DNA of 64,000 nt from an uncultured Myxococcales bacterium (GCA_903857665.1 CAIOFV010000104.1:1-64000); one strand, 5' to 3'; shown: positions 1 to 9,599, counted from the first letter of the stretch. The notes: generated by a model from the letters alone, not told the origin. Made by a program: numbers and translations.

Positions 1-2
1 CG

Positions 3-980
3 ATGGACCTGCTGCGGACCGCGGTGTCGTACCTGGGAATGACCGTGCCCATTGCCCGGGACGCGGAATCGCAGCGCCGGCAGACGATGGACCTGCTGGC
101 GAAGATCCCGACCGTGATCGCCTTCGATGCGCGGTCGCGTCAGGGGCTGCAGCCGATCCCGCCCCGAACCGACCTTTCGTTCTGCGAAAACATGTTCTGG
201 ATGACGTTCGGGCGCGTGCCGCACCCGGATGTGGTCAAGGCCTTCGAGGTCGCGCTGATCCTGTACGCCGAGCACGGCTTCAACGCATCGACCTTCGCGG
301 CTCGGGTGGTCACTTCGACGATGGCGGACTTCCACGGGGCCGTCACCGCGGGGATCGCGGCGCTGAAGGGGCCGCTGCACGGCGGCGCCAACGAGGCGGT
401 CATCGCGGACCTGTCCGAGGTGGGGGCGCCGGAAAACGTCCGGCCGTGGCTGAAGGCGAGGCTGGCGGAGCGGCGCAAGATCATGGGGTTCGGGCACCGG
501 GTGTACCGGAACGGCGATTCCCGGGTGCCGCTGGCGGCGAAATGGGGGCGCCGCGTGGCCGAGATCGTCGGCAATCCCCACTGGCATTCGATTGCCGACG
601 TCCTGCGGGATGCGATGCGGGAGGAGAAGGGCATCCACCCGAACCTCGATTTCGAGACCGGCCCGATGTACTCGCTGATGGGCTTCGCGCCGGCCCAGTT
701 CACGCCGATCTTCGTGATGGGTCGGGTCGTGGGTTGGACGGCCCACATCCTGGAACAGGCCGCCGACAACCGGCTGATCCGGCCCATGTCGATGTATGCC
801 GGCGTTCCCATGCGGCCGTTCGTGCCGATCGAACGGAGGGAAACGCCCTCCGCGGACGCGGTGACGACACCCGCGCATCCGCGCGTCCGGCCCCGAATCC
901 TGGGAGGCCCGCACCACGTGCCGGCGGGCTCGGTCCATCCCGTGATGCCGCAACGCGAGCGCCTCGCGACATCGCGCTGA
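3..980 (+). CDS. gltA: Citrate synthase, 5'-truncated by the window edge
   Basis: Condenses oxaloacetate and acetyl-CoA to citrate (TCA cycle entry, cytoplasm); a 2-methylcitrate synthase specificity cannot be excluded. The visible 325 residues hold the family's catalytic set: His126 in GPLHGGANEAV, His165 in GFGHRVY and Asp216 in HPNLDFETG, plus the conserved segment LYAEHGFNAST near residue 90. The first residues resemble the family's internal motif around 'MDVLRTAVS', so the true start lies upstream of the window. The normal family ending is near VPIERRE (about residue 279); a further Pro/Arg-rich tail of about 46 residues follows and looks like C-terminal run-on. It ends just before the MarR promoter, so the two are probably separate units. 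Confidence 0.93.
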   Translation: MDLLRTAVSYLGMTVPIARDAESQRRQTMDLLAKIPTVIAFDARSRQGLQPIPPRTDLSFCENMFWMTFGRVPHPDVVKAFEVALILYAEHGFNASTFAARVVTSTMADFHGAVTAGIAALKGPLHGGANEAVIADLSEVGAPENVRPWLKARLAERRKIMGFGHRVYRNGDSRVPLAAKWGRRVAEIVGNPHWHSIADVLRDAMREEKGIHPNLDFETGPMYSLMGFAPAQFTPIFVMGRVVGWTAHILEQAADNRLIRPMSMYAGVPMRPFVPIERRETPSADAVTTPAHPRVRPRILGGPHHVPAGSVHPVMPQRERLATSR

Positions 981-998
981 CGGCGCGATTGCCGCCCT

Positions 999-1012
999 GC
1001 AAGTTGACTTGC
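999..1012. promoter_or_regulatory. Palindromic candidate MarR operator overlapping a -35 box
   Basis: GCAAGT-TG-ACTTGC is a perfect 6+6 inverted repeat lying 51 bp before the MarR start. It contains TTGACT (1004-1009), a good -35 hexamer; the matching -10 region near 1027-1033 is weak. MarR-family proteins usually repress their own operon by binding such a palindrome over the promoter, so autoregulation is inferred. Confidence 0.5.
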
Positions 1013-1062
1013 GGAAAGTTCGGAACAACCATACCAATCAACGTTGCTGGAACGGGGGGGCC

Positions 1063-1554
1063 ATGTCCGGTCGCCGCGAAGACACGATCCGTCGAATCCT
1101 GGGGTTGGAGGAGCGGGTGCACCGCGCCGTGGGCTGGGGAGAACCCGACGCCTGGCTGGGATCCGACCTCGGCACCAGCCAGTTGAAGGTCCTGTTCCTG
1201 TTGCGGGCGTCGGGGGCGTTGCGGGTGGGCGGGATCGGGGCGGCGCTGCACGTCACGAAGGCCTCGGTCAGCGAAACGGTCGATCGGCTGGCGTCCCAGG
1301 GGCTCGCTGCACGCCAACCCGATCCGTCGGACGGGCGCTCGGTGCTGGTTCGATTGACGGAGGCGGGCGTCGATCGGGCGGATCTCCTGCGGACGGCGGG
1401 CGGCGTCCGGACTGCGCGCCTGCTGGCGACGATGGACGAACTGGAACTGGACCGGGTACGGATGGGCCTGGAGGCCATGGGGCGAGCGGCCGAGCGGCTG
1501 CAGGCCCAGGAGGGCGAGGCGCCCGACCCGGACCCCAGTGGAGAGGAATCATGA
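1063..1554 (+). CDS. MarR-family transcriptional regulator
   Basis: A 163-residue winged helix-turn-helix regulator. The DNA-binding core runs from about residue 50 to 110 (GIGAALHVTKASVSETVDRL, then the wing with DPSDGRSVLVRLT), which is the classic MarR layout with the conserved Asp-Gly-Arg of the wing. The ATG at 1063 is chosen over a TTG at 1011 because the extra residues would be read across the promoter palindrome. The stop overlaps the next gene's start (ATGA), so it is translationally coupled to the HlyD-ABC export genes and is presumably their ligand-responsive repressor. The ligand is unknown. Confidence 0.88.
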   Translation: MSGRREDTIRRILGLEERVHRAVGWGEPDAWLGSDLGTSQLKVLFLLRASGALRVGGIGAALHVTKASVSETVDRLASQGLAARQPDPSDGRSVLVRLTEAGVDRADLLRTAGGVRTARLLATMDELELDRVRMGLEAMGRAAERLQAQEGEAPDPDPSGEES

Positions 1555-2759
1555 CGCGCCGAGTGTGGGTGATTGGCGGGTCGGTCGCGCTGGGCCTGGC
1601 CGTGGCGGGCGGCGCGGTCGGGTTGTGGGCACGCGGGGCCTCGGTGACGGTGACTGCCGCGCAGAGGCGGCCTCTGGTGCAGACCGTGGTGGTCAGCGGG
1701 CGCGTGGCCGCCGCGGCTCGAGTGTCGATCGGATCCGTGGGGATGGGGCGCGTGGTCGAGGTCAAGGTTCGCGAAGGCGATCGCGTCCAGGCGGGGGCGG
1801 TGCTGATCCGGCTGGAGGATCGGGAGGCGAGCGCGGCGCTGGCCCAGGCGAAGGCTGCGCTGGAGCAGGCCGAGGCACGCATCGACCAGGTCCAGCGGAT
1901 CACCGGGAGGGTCGCTTCCGAGGACCAGCGGCAGGCCAAGGCCGCGCTGGACCTGGCTGAACAGCGGTTCGCGCGGACGTCGTCCCTGGCGGCGTCCGGG
2001 GCGGCGACCGGCGACGAACTGGACCAGTCGAAGGCGTCCGTCGAGCAGGCGCGTGCGCGGTTCGCGGCGTCCCGGTCCCAGGCATGGGGCTCGGGGTCGC
2101 CGGCGGGGGCGGAGTCGCGAGCGGCCCAGGCGGCGGCGGACATGGCCCGGGCGAACGTGGAATCGGCGGCGGCGCGGTTGGGCCAGACGCGAATCCTGAC
2201 GCCCGCCAACGGGACGATCCTGGCCCGCAACGTAGAGCCGGGCGACGTGATCCTGCCCGGGTCGGCCCTGCTGGGGTTGGCCGCGGACGGGCCGTCCTAC
2301 CTGGTCGTGCAGCCCGACGAAAAGAACCTGCGCCTGCTGCGGGAGGGACAGGACGCAGTGGCGTCCGCCGACGCGTTCCCGGGGAAGACCTTTCCCGCGA
2401 AGGTGTCGCAGGTCCTGCCCGCCGTGGATCGCCTGCGCGGAACGGTCGAGGTGCGCCTGTCGCTGCCCGCGCCGCCGGACTTCCTGCGGCCGGACATGAC
2501 GGTGTCGGTGGAGGTGCTGGCGGAGCGGCACGAGGCAGCGCTGGCGCTGCCCGAAACGGCGGTGCGCGAGGCGGCCGGGGATCACCCGTGGGTGTTCGTG
2601 GCCCTGGACGGCCGACTGGAGCGTCGGGAGGTGCACCTGGGCCTGCGCGGCGAGGACCGGATCGAGATCGTGGACGGCGTGGCCGAGGGCGAGGACGTCG
2701 TGACCGGCGACGGCCTGCGGCTGAAGGCCGGCGAGCGGGTTCGGGCCGTCCGCGAGTAG
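1551..2759 (+). CDS. HlyD/MacA-type periplasmic adaptor of an ABC efflux system
   Basis: A 402-residue membrane fusion protein. One N-terminal membrane anchor (about residues 5-27) is followed by a first lipoyl half (VKVREGDRVQAGAVLIRLED), an Ala/Gln-rich coiled-coil hairpin of roughly residues 90-190, the second lipoyl half (RILTPANGTILARNVEPGD) and beta-barrel/membrane-proximal domains (AVREAAGDHPWVFV, IVDGVAEGEDVVTGDG). This is the MacA-like order. It sits between the MarR gene (4-nt overlap, GAGAGG ribosome site) and the permease/ATPase genes, so it is the adaptor linking the inner-membrane pump to an outer-membrane channel. No TolC-like gene is present in the window. Confidence 0.9.
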   Translation: MTRRVWVIGGSVALGLAVAGGAVGLWARGASVTVTAAQRRPLVQTVVVSGRVAAAARVSIGSVGMGRVVEVKVREGDRVQAGAVLIRLEDREASAALAQAKAALEQAEARIDQVQRITGRVASEDQRQAKAALDLAEQRFARTSSLAASGAATGDELDQSKASVEQARARFAASRSQAWGSGSPAGAESRAAQAAADMARANVESAAARLGQTRILTPANGTILARNVEPGDVILPGSALLGLAADGPSYLVVQPDEKNLRLLREGQDAVASADAFPGKTFPAKVSQVLPAVDRLRGTVEVRLSLPAPPDFLRPDMTVSVEVLAERHEAALALPETAVREAAGDHPWVFVALDGRLERREVHLGLRGEDRIEIVDGVAEGEDVVTGDGLRLKAGERVRAVRE

Positions 2760-2774
2760 GGTGAGGGTGAGCGC

Positions 2775-3992
2775 ATGCGCTTCGAGGTGATCGTTTCCTT
2801 GCGCTTCCTGCGCGAGGGCCGCTTCCAGACGCTGCTGACGCTGGCGGGCGTCGCGGTCGGCGTCGCCGTCATCGTGTTCCTGTCGGCGCTGATTTCGGGA
2901 TTGCAGACCAGCCTCGTCGCCAACACGCTGGGTTCCCAACCCCACGTGGTGGTCCGGCCGGTCGATGAGACGGCGCGGCGCATGGTCGAGGAAGGTACTG
3001 CAGTGGTGGCGGCGCGGGTGGAAAAGGCGGCGATGCGGACGCGGACGCTGCCGGACTGGCCCCTGAACCTGGAACGCATCGATCGGGTGCCCGGCGTCAC
3101 CGCGACGTCGCCCATCGCGGCCGGGGCGGCCTTCGCGGTGAAGGGCGACGTCAGCAAGGCCGTCGCGCTGCGGGGAGTGGACCCGGCGCGCTTCGACGCC
3201 ATCGTCAACATCACGGGGCGCCTGAAGGCCGGCAGGTTCCGGCTGGACGGCAGCGACGTGGTGCTGGGCGTGGGCCTCGCCGCCGACCTCGGCCTGGGGG
3301 TCGGCGACAAACTGCGCCTGGTCACCGAGGGCGGACGGTCGGACGTGTTCACGGTGGGCGGGCTGTTCGACCTGGGCGCCAAGGACCTGAACGAGCGCTG
3401 GATCCTGTCGTCGATCCGGAGCGCCCAGACGCTGCTGAACCTGGAAGACGGCATCACCAGCATCGAGGTCCGGGTGGACAGCATCTTCGACGCGGACCGG
3501 ATGGCCGCCGATATCACGGACCGGACGGGCCTGGTCGCCGAGACGTGGATGGAAATCAACCGGCCGCTGCTGGTCGGGCTGAAGTCCCAGAACGTGTCGT
3601 CCTGGATGATCCAGTTCTTCGTGGTGCTGGCCGTCGCGCTGGGCATCGCGTCCGTGCTGGTCGTCGCGGTCGTCCAGAAGTCCCGGGAGATCGGCATCCT
3701 GAAGGCGATCGGCACATCGACGCGGCAGACCATGGCGATCTTCTTCCTGCAGGGCGGCCTGCTGGGACTGGTGGGCTCGGCACTCGGGTGCGTGCTGGGG
3801 GCGCTGCTGGCCATCGGTTTCCGCAGCACGGCGCTGGCGCCCGACGGATCGCCGATCTTCCCCGTGGACCTGGGCTGGACGCGCTTCGTGGCGGCGTCGG
3901 CGATGGCGACCGTGGTGGGAATCGTGGCCGCCGTGGCGCCGGCGCGAAGGGCCGCCCGGCTGGACCCCGCGGAGGTGATCCGGTATGGCTGA
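2775..3992 (+). CDS. MacB/LolE-type ABC transporter permease (FtsX fold)
   Basis: A 405-residue inner-membrane permease. One N-terminal membrane helix (about residues 16-40, rich in Val/Ala/Gly) is followed by a large periplasmic MacB-PCD-like domain (about 45-275), then three C-terminal helices beginning near [18 protein letters not shown], with the FtsX signature [15 protein letters not shown] on the cytoplasmic loop. Four helices in a 1+3 arrangement match MacB/LolC/E rather than classical exporters. The gene overlaps the ATPase gene by 8 nt, so the two are co-translated. The substrate could be a drug, peptide or lipoprotein; the HlyD partner favours tripartite efflux. Confidence 0.9.
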   Translation: MRFEVIVSLRFLREGRFQTLLTLAGVAVGVAVIVFLSALISGLQTSLVANTLGSQPHVVVRPVDETARRMVEEGTAVVAARVEKAAMRTRTLPDWPLNLERIDRVPGVTATSPIAAGAAFAVKGDVSKAVALRGVDPARFDAIVNITGRLKAGRFRLDGSDVVLGVGLAADLGLGVGDKLRLVTEGGRSDVFTVGGLFDLGAKDLNERWILSSIRSAQTLLNLEDGITSIEVRVDSIFDADRMAADITDRTGLVAETWMEINRPLLVGLKSQNVSSWMIQFFVVLAVALGIASVLVVAVVQKSREIGILKAIGTSTRQTMAIFFLQGGLLGLVGSALGCVLGALLAIGFRSTALAPDGSPIFPVDLGWTRFVAASAMATVVGIVAAVAPARRAARLDPAEVIRYG

Positions 3993-4794
3993 GCCGAACC
4001 AGGTTTCGGCGGATCTCGCCGGGCCGATCCTCCGCCTGGAGGGCGTACGCAAGTCCTTCGGCAAGAAGGTGATCACCGAGGTGCTGCACGGCATCGACCT
4101 GGCGGTCCAGCCGGGCGAATTCGTGGCCATGGTGGGCCCGTCCGGGGCGGGCAAGAGCACGCTGCTGAACCTGGTCGGCCTGCTGGATCGCCCGACCTCC
4201 GGGCGTATCTTCCTGGACGGCACCGACACCTCGACGCTGGACGACGCCGGCCTGACGCGGTTCCGGGGCGAAAAGATCGGGTTCGTGTTCCAGCACCACC
4301 ACCTGCTGCCGGCGTTCACCACGCTGGAAAACGTGATGATGCCGCTGCTGGTCCACCGGGGATCGCCGGACGACGAGATGCGGGAGCGGGCGCGGCAGTT
4401 GCTGGTGCGCGTGGGCCTGGAAGACAAGATCGGGGCGATGGCGTCGGACCTGTCGGGGGGCCAGCAGCAGCGCGTCGCGGTGGCCCGGGCGCTGGCCATG
4501 CACCCGCCGCTGGTGCTGGCCGACGAGCCCACCGGCAACCTGGACACCCACGCGGCGGACCAGGTGTTCGACCTGCTGCGCGAGTTCAACCAGGAATACC
4601 GCGGCGCCTTCGTGATCGTCACCCACGACACCCGGTTGGCGAGCCGGTGTGACCGGATCGTCGCGATCGTGGACGGCGTGATCGAGAGCGATGTGCGGAA
4701 GAACCCGGAGGGCGCCGTCCTCCCGCCTGGCGGGGCGGGGGTTCCGCCGAATCCCGCGGGGACCTCCGGGGAACCGTTGACCCCCGGGGCCTGA
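3985..4794 (+). CDS. MacB/LolD-type ABC transporter ATP-binding protein
   Basis: A 269-residue nucleotide-binding subunit that drives the FtsX-type permease encoded just upstream. All motifs are intact: Walker [10 protein letters not shown] (about residues 51-59), a Q-loop in [10 protein letters not shown], the signature LSGGQQQRV, Walker [13 protein letters not shown] and the switch His in IVTHD. The DEPTGNLD wording is typical of the MacB/LolD/FtsE subgroup. A 30-residue Gly/Pro-rich C-terminal tail lies beyond the domain. The start ATG lies inside the permease gene. It closes the MarR-HlyD-permease-ATPase operon; holA follows after 41 nt. Confidence 0.92.
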   Translation: MAEPNQVSADLAGPILRLEGVRKSFGKKVITEVLHGIDLAVQPGEFVAMVGPSGAGKSTLLNLVGLLDRPTSGRIFLDGTDTSTLDDAGLTRFRGEKIGFVFQHHHLLPAFTTLENVMMPLLVHRGSPDDEMRERARQLLVRVGLEDKIGAMASDLSGGQQQRVAVARALAMHPPLVLADEPTGNLDTHAADQVFDLLREFNQEYRGAFVIVTHDTRLASRCDRIVAIVDGVIESDVRKNPEGAVLPPGGAGVPPNPAGTSGEPLTPGA

Positions 4795-4835
4795 CGGACG
4801 ATGATCGGCGCGGCGCGAAAGGATGGGGCCTGCCT

Positions 4836-5873
4836 GTGACGATCCCGGAAGTCGAGGACCTGCGGCGCGCGCTGGCGCAGGGCGGAAAGTCGGCGGCGGT
4901 GCTTCTGGCCGGCGGCGACGACGCGGTGCGCGAGGGCGTGCTGGAGGTCGTCGCCGAGGACATGAAGCGCACGGCCTCGCCGGTCGCCGTGGTGCGGTTG
5001 GACGCGGAAGGTCCCAAGACGGACGCCTGGGCCCGGCTGGGGGCGATGGCCTCCGACTCGCCGCTGTTCGGCGAAGGCACGGTCGTCCTGATCACCAGCG
5101 TGGGCAGCGGCGCCAAGATCCCGCCTGACCTGACGGCCTTCCTGGAGTCGCCCGCACCCTACCTGCGCCTGCTGCTGTGCGCGGAAGGCAAGGCCGGGAA
5201 GAGCCCGTTGGCGACGAAGGTCGCGGCGATCGGTTCGGTGATCGCGCCGGCGATGCTGAAGGACCGGCAGATCCAGGCGCTGATTTCGCAGGGCGCCCGC
5301 GAGGCCGGCATCTCGATGGACGCCCGCGCGCAGGACGCGCTGCTGGACCTTGTGGGCACGGACCGAGCGGCCCTGGACCAGGCCATGGTGCTGCTGGCCG
5401 AATTTGCCGGGAGGGGCGGGCGGGTCACGGAAGCGGACCTGTTCGGTCTGGTCCAGCGCTCCCGACGGCCCACGCCGTGGGATCTGCAGGACGCCATTTC
5501 CGAACGGGACCTGGCTCGCGCGGTGAAGGTTGCAGTGCGCGAACTGGAAGACGCCCGGGACACCCGAGGCGAGGCGATTTCGCTGTTCCACAAGGTCGTT
5601 CGGCAGGTCCGAACCTTGCGGACGGCACAGGCGATGGTGGCCCGCGGCGCCAGCACCGACGACTGCATGGAACGCCTGGGCCTGAAGCACGAGTTCAAGT
5701 GGGACATGACGAAGCGCGGCGCCGCCCGCTTCCAGGCCACCGAACTGGACGCCTTCCTGAAGGAGGCCCCTGCGGCCGAAATCCGCATCAAGCGGGGCAG
5801 CGCGGGCCCCGAACCCCTGATCCTGGACCTTCTGGCCCGGCTGCTGGGCGGCGCGAAGAAGGCGCGTGCATGA
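4836..5873 (+). CDS. holA: DNA polymerase III subunit delta
   Basis: A 345-residue clamp-loader subunit that opens the beta clamp during replication. The sequence follows the HolA pattern: an N-terminal AAA+-like domain with no Walker A motif (LLAGGDDAVREGVLE), a central region ending in DLVGTDRAALDQAMVLLAEF, and the C-terminal collar domain (REEL-like helices through LKHEFKWDMTKRGAARF). The length matches the family (about 340). The start is GTG at 4836; no strong ribosome site is visible. It may be read through from the export operon or use its own promoter. The following 106 nt to the convergent neighbour contain nothing recognisable. Confidence 0.88.
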   Translation: MTIPEVEDLRRALAQGGKSAAVLLAGGDDAVREGVLEVVAEDMKRTASPVAVVRLDAEGPKTDAWARLGAMASDSPLFGEGTVVLITSVGSGAKIPPDLTAFLESPAPYLRLLLCAEGKAGKSPLATKVAAIGSVIAPAMLKDRQIQALISQGAREAGISMDARAQDALLDLVGTDRAALDQAMVLLAEFAGRGGRVTEADLFGLVQRSRRPTPWDLQDAISERDLARAVKVAVRELEDARDTRGEAISLFHKVVRQVRTLRTAQAMVARGASTDDCMERLGLKHEFKWDMTKRGAARFQATELDAFLKEAPAAEIRIKRGSAGPEPLILDLLARLLGGAKKARA

Positions 5874-5979
5874 TCCGGGCTTGCCGGGCTTGTTCGCTGT
5901 CCCGTGAGCCCCAAGAGATCGTGATTTCATCTCGAACCCGCTCGCTGCGGTTTCCGATCAAATCGCAAACTCCAAACCC

Positions 5980-7233
5980 TCACCCCCTTTGCGGTCCCCA
6001 CCGGTGCATGCGTCGCGATGGTCCCTGCTCCTGTTCCTCGGCCGGTTGCGCCCCCTGCGGCCCCCCCAGATCCGGCATCGGTCGGTACTGCGGGCAGGAC
6101 TCGCCGCTGAGGACCGACATCGCCTGCTCCAGGGCGTCGATCGGCTGGAAGCCCACCAGGCGCGCGACCTCCCGGTCGGACGGGTCCACGAACGCGAATA
6201 CCGGGATGCCCCGGACGCCGTAGCGGCGGGCCAGGGACTGTCCGGCTTCCGTGCTGACGTCGATCGGCTCGATGCGGACGTTCCGGGACTGGCACTCGTT
6301 CCGCAGGGTCATCACCACCGGCATCATCTGCAGGCAGATCGGGCAGGTTGGCGAGAAGAACTCCAGCATGCGGGCCTGGGGGTGCATGGCGGTGGCGCCA
6401 CAGGCGGCACCGGGGGCCCCGGTCGTCCCCGCGACCCCCGTGCCCTCGCCGCAGGTATCGCCCGGCGCCAGGCCGAAGGGGGCCGGCATCGTCGGGTGAT
6501 CGACCGCCGGTGCCGCCTCGTCAACGCGCTGCTCGGGCATGCGGGCCAGCAGGAGGTCGGGCACCACCAGGCGATCCGTGACCAGCAGCAGGCCGACGGC
6601 CACCAGCAGGGCACCGGTGACATGCTCGAACACCGGCAGGAAGCGGCGGACCTTCCGCAGGGCCGCCAGCGCGGGCCCGGCGACCGCGGACACGACCAGG
6701 AGGGGCAGGGCCACGCCGAACCCGTAGGCGGACAGGTAGGCGACCCCGACGAACGGGTCGGTCGACTGCAGCGATGTGTAGGTCAGGACCGCGCCAAGCA
6801 CCGACCCGATGCAGGGCGTCCAGGCGAACGCGAACAGCAGGCCCAGCAGGAAGGCGTTCGCCAGGTGGAACCGCGTCTTGAAGCGCGAAAGGCCTCCGGC
6901 GCCGCCGCCCTGCGGCAGGGGCAGCCGCAGCCAGCCCACGAATTGCAGGCCCATCAGCAGGATCACTACGCCGCCCAGTTGCTGGAACAGCAGCCGGTTC
7001 CGGACCAGCGCGCGCCCGACCACCGTTGCGGTGAGGCCCATCAACGCGAAGACCAGCGTGAACCCTGCCCCGAACAGGATCGTGGCCGTCACCGTGCGGA
7101 ACCTTCCGCCCGATCCGTCGGGCCCGGCCTCGCCCGCCAGAATGCCCAGGTACACCGGCACCAGGGGCAGCACGCAGGGCGACGCGAACGTCAGGAGGCC
7201 CGCCGCGAACACGCCAAGCAACGAAATATCCAT
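5980..7233 (-). CDS. CcdA/DsbD-type transmembrane thiol transporter fused to a thioredoxin domain
   Basis: A 417-residue inner-membrane protein passing electrons from the cytoplasm to periplasmic thiols (cytochrome c maturation or disulfide repair). The N-terminal half (about 1-235) has six hydrophobic helices with the two reactive cysteines of the family, in FASPCVLP and FAWTPCIG. A low-complexity linker leads to a C-terminal thioredoxin domain whose active site is CPIC (SPTCPICLQMM), ending with the cis-Pro loop RGIPVFAFVD. DsbD normally has its thioredoxin-like domains on both ends; here the N-terminal one is absent, so this is a CcdA-thioredoxin two-domain form. ATG at 7233 has a GAGGGA ribosome site; upstream in-frame sequence is promoter. 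Confidence 0.9.
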   Translation of the reverse strand: MDISLLGVFAAGLLTFASPCVLPLVPVYLGILAGEAGPDGSGGRFRTVTATILFGAGFTLVFALMGLTATVVGRALVRNRLLFQQLGGVVILLMGLQFVGWLRLPLPQGGGAGGLSRFKTRFHLANAFLLGLLFAFAWTPCIGSVLGAVLTYTSLQSTDPFVGVAYLSAYGFGVALPLLVVSAVAGPALAALRKVRRFLPVFEHVTGALLVAVGLLLVTDRLVVPDLLLARMPEQRVDEAAPAVDHPTMPAPFGLAPGDTCGEGTGVAGTTGAPGAACGATAMHPQARMLEFFSPTCPICLQMMPVVMTLRNECQSRNVRIEPIDVSTEAGQSLARRYGVRGIPVFAFVDPSDREVARLVGFQPIDALEQAMSVLSGESCPQYRPMPDLGGPQGAQPAEEQEQGPSRRMHRWGPQRG

Positions 7234-7471
7234 GTCCGTCCCTCGCAGTAGCCGCGTTTTCGGGGTTCGAGAGCGATTCAGGGTCCGGGATACGATGGGA
7301 TTCCCGACCCGGCGGGTCAAGGACGGGACACGCCTGGAACAACCGATCGCGACGCCCGGAAAGAGGGAAGAACGCCCTTTTTCTTCAGGGGATCCTCCGG
7401 GGGGAGGCGTCGCTTCCCGATGGGTCCGGCTTTCGGGCCGTGCTACCCTCTGCCTCCGAGGAGGACCCACT

Positions 7472-9508
7472 TTGGCCGTCCGTGTTGTCCGGCCCGAGCA
7501 CGAAGGCGCAGGCGATCGGATTGCTCAACGATCTGTCGCCGGAGCCGGAGTCGCCTCGGGCCCGTTCAATGACCCCGCCCATGACGTGTTCGGCCCCGGC
7601 GGCCTGATGGCGCGCCACCTTCCAGGCTGGGAGCACCGGCCCGAGCAGGAGCGCATGTGCGCCGCGGTGGCCCGCGCCATCGCCCAGATGGACGTCTGCC
7701 TGGTCGAGGCCGGGACCGGCGTCGGCAAGACACTGGCGTACCTGGCGCCCGCGATCCTGTCGGGCCGCAAGGTCGTCGTCGCCACCGGGACCAAGGCGCT
7801 GATGGAGCAGGTGCGCGGCAAGGAGGTGCCGTTCCTGGGCGAGGCCCTCGGCATCCCGTTCACGTCCGCGGTGCTCAAGGGCCGGTCCAACTACCTGTGC
7901 CGGGCGCGGCTGGACGCCCTGTGGTCGTCGCCGGGCCTGTTCGACGCGGCCTCGGACCGCCGGGGGGTGGCCCGGCTGCGCAAGTGGGCGCAGACCACGA
8001 TCGAAGGCGACTTCGCCGAACTGGACGACCTGGCCGAGGGGCACCCGCTGACCCGGCGGCTGGGCTGCCACGCGGACGGCTGCACCGGGCGGCAATGCAG
8101 CCACTACACGACGTGCTTCCTGTACCTGGCGCGGGCCCGGGCCCAGCAGGTCGACGTGGTGCTGACCAACCACCACCTGTTCTTCGCGGACCTGGTGCTT
8201 GGGGACGCCGAGGGCGGGGCGTTCCTGCCCCCCGACGCGACGGTGATCCTGGACGAGGCCCACGGCCTGGAAGACGTGGCGACCGAGTACTTCGGGATGT
8301 CGATCAGCGCGGGCGAGCTGGCCGAGCTGGCCCGCGACACCCAGGCGCTGGCCGCGGCGGGGGATCCGACGGCGGGGCGCCTGCTGACCGGCGCGGCGGC
8401 GCGCCTGGTGGAGGGGTTCGGGGCCATCCTGCGCCACCTGCTGCCCCGCGAAGGGCGCAGTCGCGTGGACCCCGAGATGGTGTCGCCGGAAGCCTTGAAG
8501 TGTTGGCACCTGCTGGACCTGGACCTCGAGGGCGTGGCGGCCCAGGCGCATGAAATCGCCTACGGCCTGGAACGGGACTCGGACGTCCCCAGCCGCGCCA
8601 CCAGCGCCCGCGCGGTGCTGACTGAAGTGATGTCCGGCGCCGACGCCGGCGTGGTGCGCCTGGCCGACCGCAAGGGCCTGACGTCGGGCACGCTGTCGGC
8701 GCTGCCCATCGACGTGTCCGGCGCGCTGCGCGAGCGGGTGTTCCTGACCGGCCGCCCCATCGTGCTGACGTCCGCCACGCTGACCGTCGATGGATCGACC
8801 GCCTTCATGAAGGGGCGCCTGGGGGTGCCCGAGGGGGCCTCCGAGGAGATCCTGGCGTCGCCGTTCGACTATGCGCGCCAGGCGGTTCTGTACGTGCCGA
8901 CCTCGATGCCGGAACCGGGCATGGAAGGACATCCGGAGGCCTTCGACAACGAGGTCGAGCGCCTGCTGAACGCCACGAAGGGAAGGGCGTTCGTGCTGTT
9001 CACAAGCCACGCGGCGCTGCAGCGGTCCGCCGTGGCCCTGCGCCCGCGACTCGCATGGCCGATCCTGGTCCAGGGCGAAATGCCGCGCGACGCGCTGGTG
9101 AAGAAGTTCAAGTCCACGCCCCACGCCTGCCTGTTCGGCACCGCGACGTTCTGGGAGGGCGTGGACGTCGCCGGCGACGCGCTGTCGTGCGTGATCGTGG
9201 ACCGCCTGCCGTTCGACCCGCCGGACGACCCGCTGGTGCAGGCCCGGGCGGCCGCGGTCGAGGCGTCGGGCGAGAACCCCTTCCGCACCTACCAGGTGCC
9301 GCTGGCGGTCATCCGGTTGCGGCAGGGCTTCGGCCGGCTGATCCGCCGGCGTTCGGACAAGGGCGTCGTTGCGGTGCTGGACGTTCGCCTGCGCAAGCGC
9401 CCGTACGGCAAGGTGTTCCTGCGCAGCCTTCCCCCGGCGCCGCTGGTGGGTGACATCGCCGACGTCGAGGCCTGGTGCAGAAAGAACCTTCGGAAGGCGC
9501 GGGGTTGA
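7472..9508 (+). CDS. dinG: DinG/XPD-family ATP-dependent DNA helicase
   Basis: A 678-residue superfamily 2 helicase, probably unwinding damage- or R-loop-associated DNA 5'-3'. Visible motifs are Walker A EAGTGVGKT, DEAH in VILDEAHGLED, the late motif around FWEGVDVAGDALSCV, and the final QGFGRLIRR. Four cysteines between motifs Ia and II (one in NYLCRARLDAL, then GCHADGC, RQC and TTC) match the iron-sulfur cluster domain of DinG/XPD. I chose TTG at 7472 because a GAGGAGG ribosome site sits 7 nt before it; the family's usual N-terminus (VFGPGGLMARHLPGWEHRPEQ-like, read in pieces) begins about 40 residues later, so a shorter start is possible. Confidence 0.9.
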   Translation: MAVRVVRPEHEGAGDRIAQRSVAGAGVASGPFNDPAHDVFGPGGLMARHLPGWEHRPEQERMCAAVARAIAQMDVCLVEAGTGVGKTLAYLAPAILSGRKVVVATGTKALMEQVRGKEVPFLGEALGIPFTSAVLKGRSNYLCRARLDALWSSPGLFDAASDRRGVARLRKWAQTTIEGDFAELDDLAEGHPLTRRLGCHADGCTGRQCSHYTTCFLYLARARAQQVDVVLTNHHLFFADLVLGDAEGGAFLPPDATVILDEAHGLEDVATEYFGMSISAGELAELARDTQALAAAGDPTAGRLLTGAAARLVEGFGAILRHLLPREGRSRVDPEMVSPEALKCWHLLDLDLEGVAAQAHEIAYGLERDSDVPSRATSARAVLTEVMSGADAGVVRLADRKGLTSGTLSALPIDVSGALRERVFLTGRPIVLTSATLTVDGSTAFMKGRLGVPEGASEEILASPFDYARQAVLYVPTSMPEPGMEGHPEAFDNEVERLLNATKGRAFVLFTSHAALQRSAVALRPRLAWPILVQGEMPRDALVKKFKSTPHACLFGTATFWEGVDVAGDALSCVIVDRLPFDPPDDPLVQARAAAVEASGENPFRTYQVPLAVIRLRQGFGRLIRRRSDKGVVAVLDVRLRKRPYGKVFLRSLPPAPLVGDIADVEAWCRKNLRKARG

Positions 9509-9526
9509 CCGTTCCCGCCTTTCCCG

Positions 9527-9594
9527 CCCGAGCGCGCAGGTGCAGGCGATGGGTTCCCGCAGGAAACTCTCGCCGGAGACTAAGCCGCCTCGGG
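9527..9594 (+). repeat. Structured intergenic element, copy A
   Basis: A 68-nt element between the convergent ends of the helicase gene and the next minus-strand gene. The outer stem is CCCGAG with CTCGGG, the inner stem GGCGA with TCGCC, and the apex is a TTCC-NNNN-GGAA hairpin, followed by an unpaired GGAGACTAAGCCGCC. It is about 58 positions identical by eye to copy B at 14832-14897 and clearly related to copy C at 16326-16392 on the other strand. Confidence 0.75.
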
Positions 9595-9599
9595 CCGCT

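Noticed and set aside
1038-5930. A 1630-residue open frame on the minus strand, and similar long ones opposite 55534-59538 (upstream part) and 61606-63846
   Set aside because: They lie antisense to well-recognised genes, have no ribosome site or family features, and their composition (Arg, His, Gln, Pro) is that of a shadow frame in GC-rich DNA.
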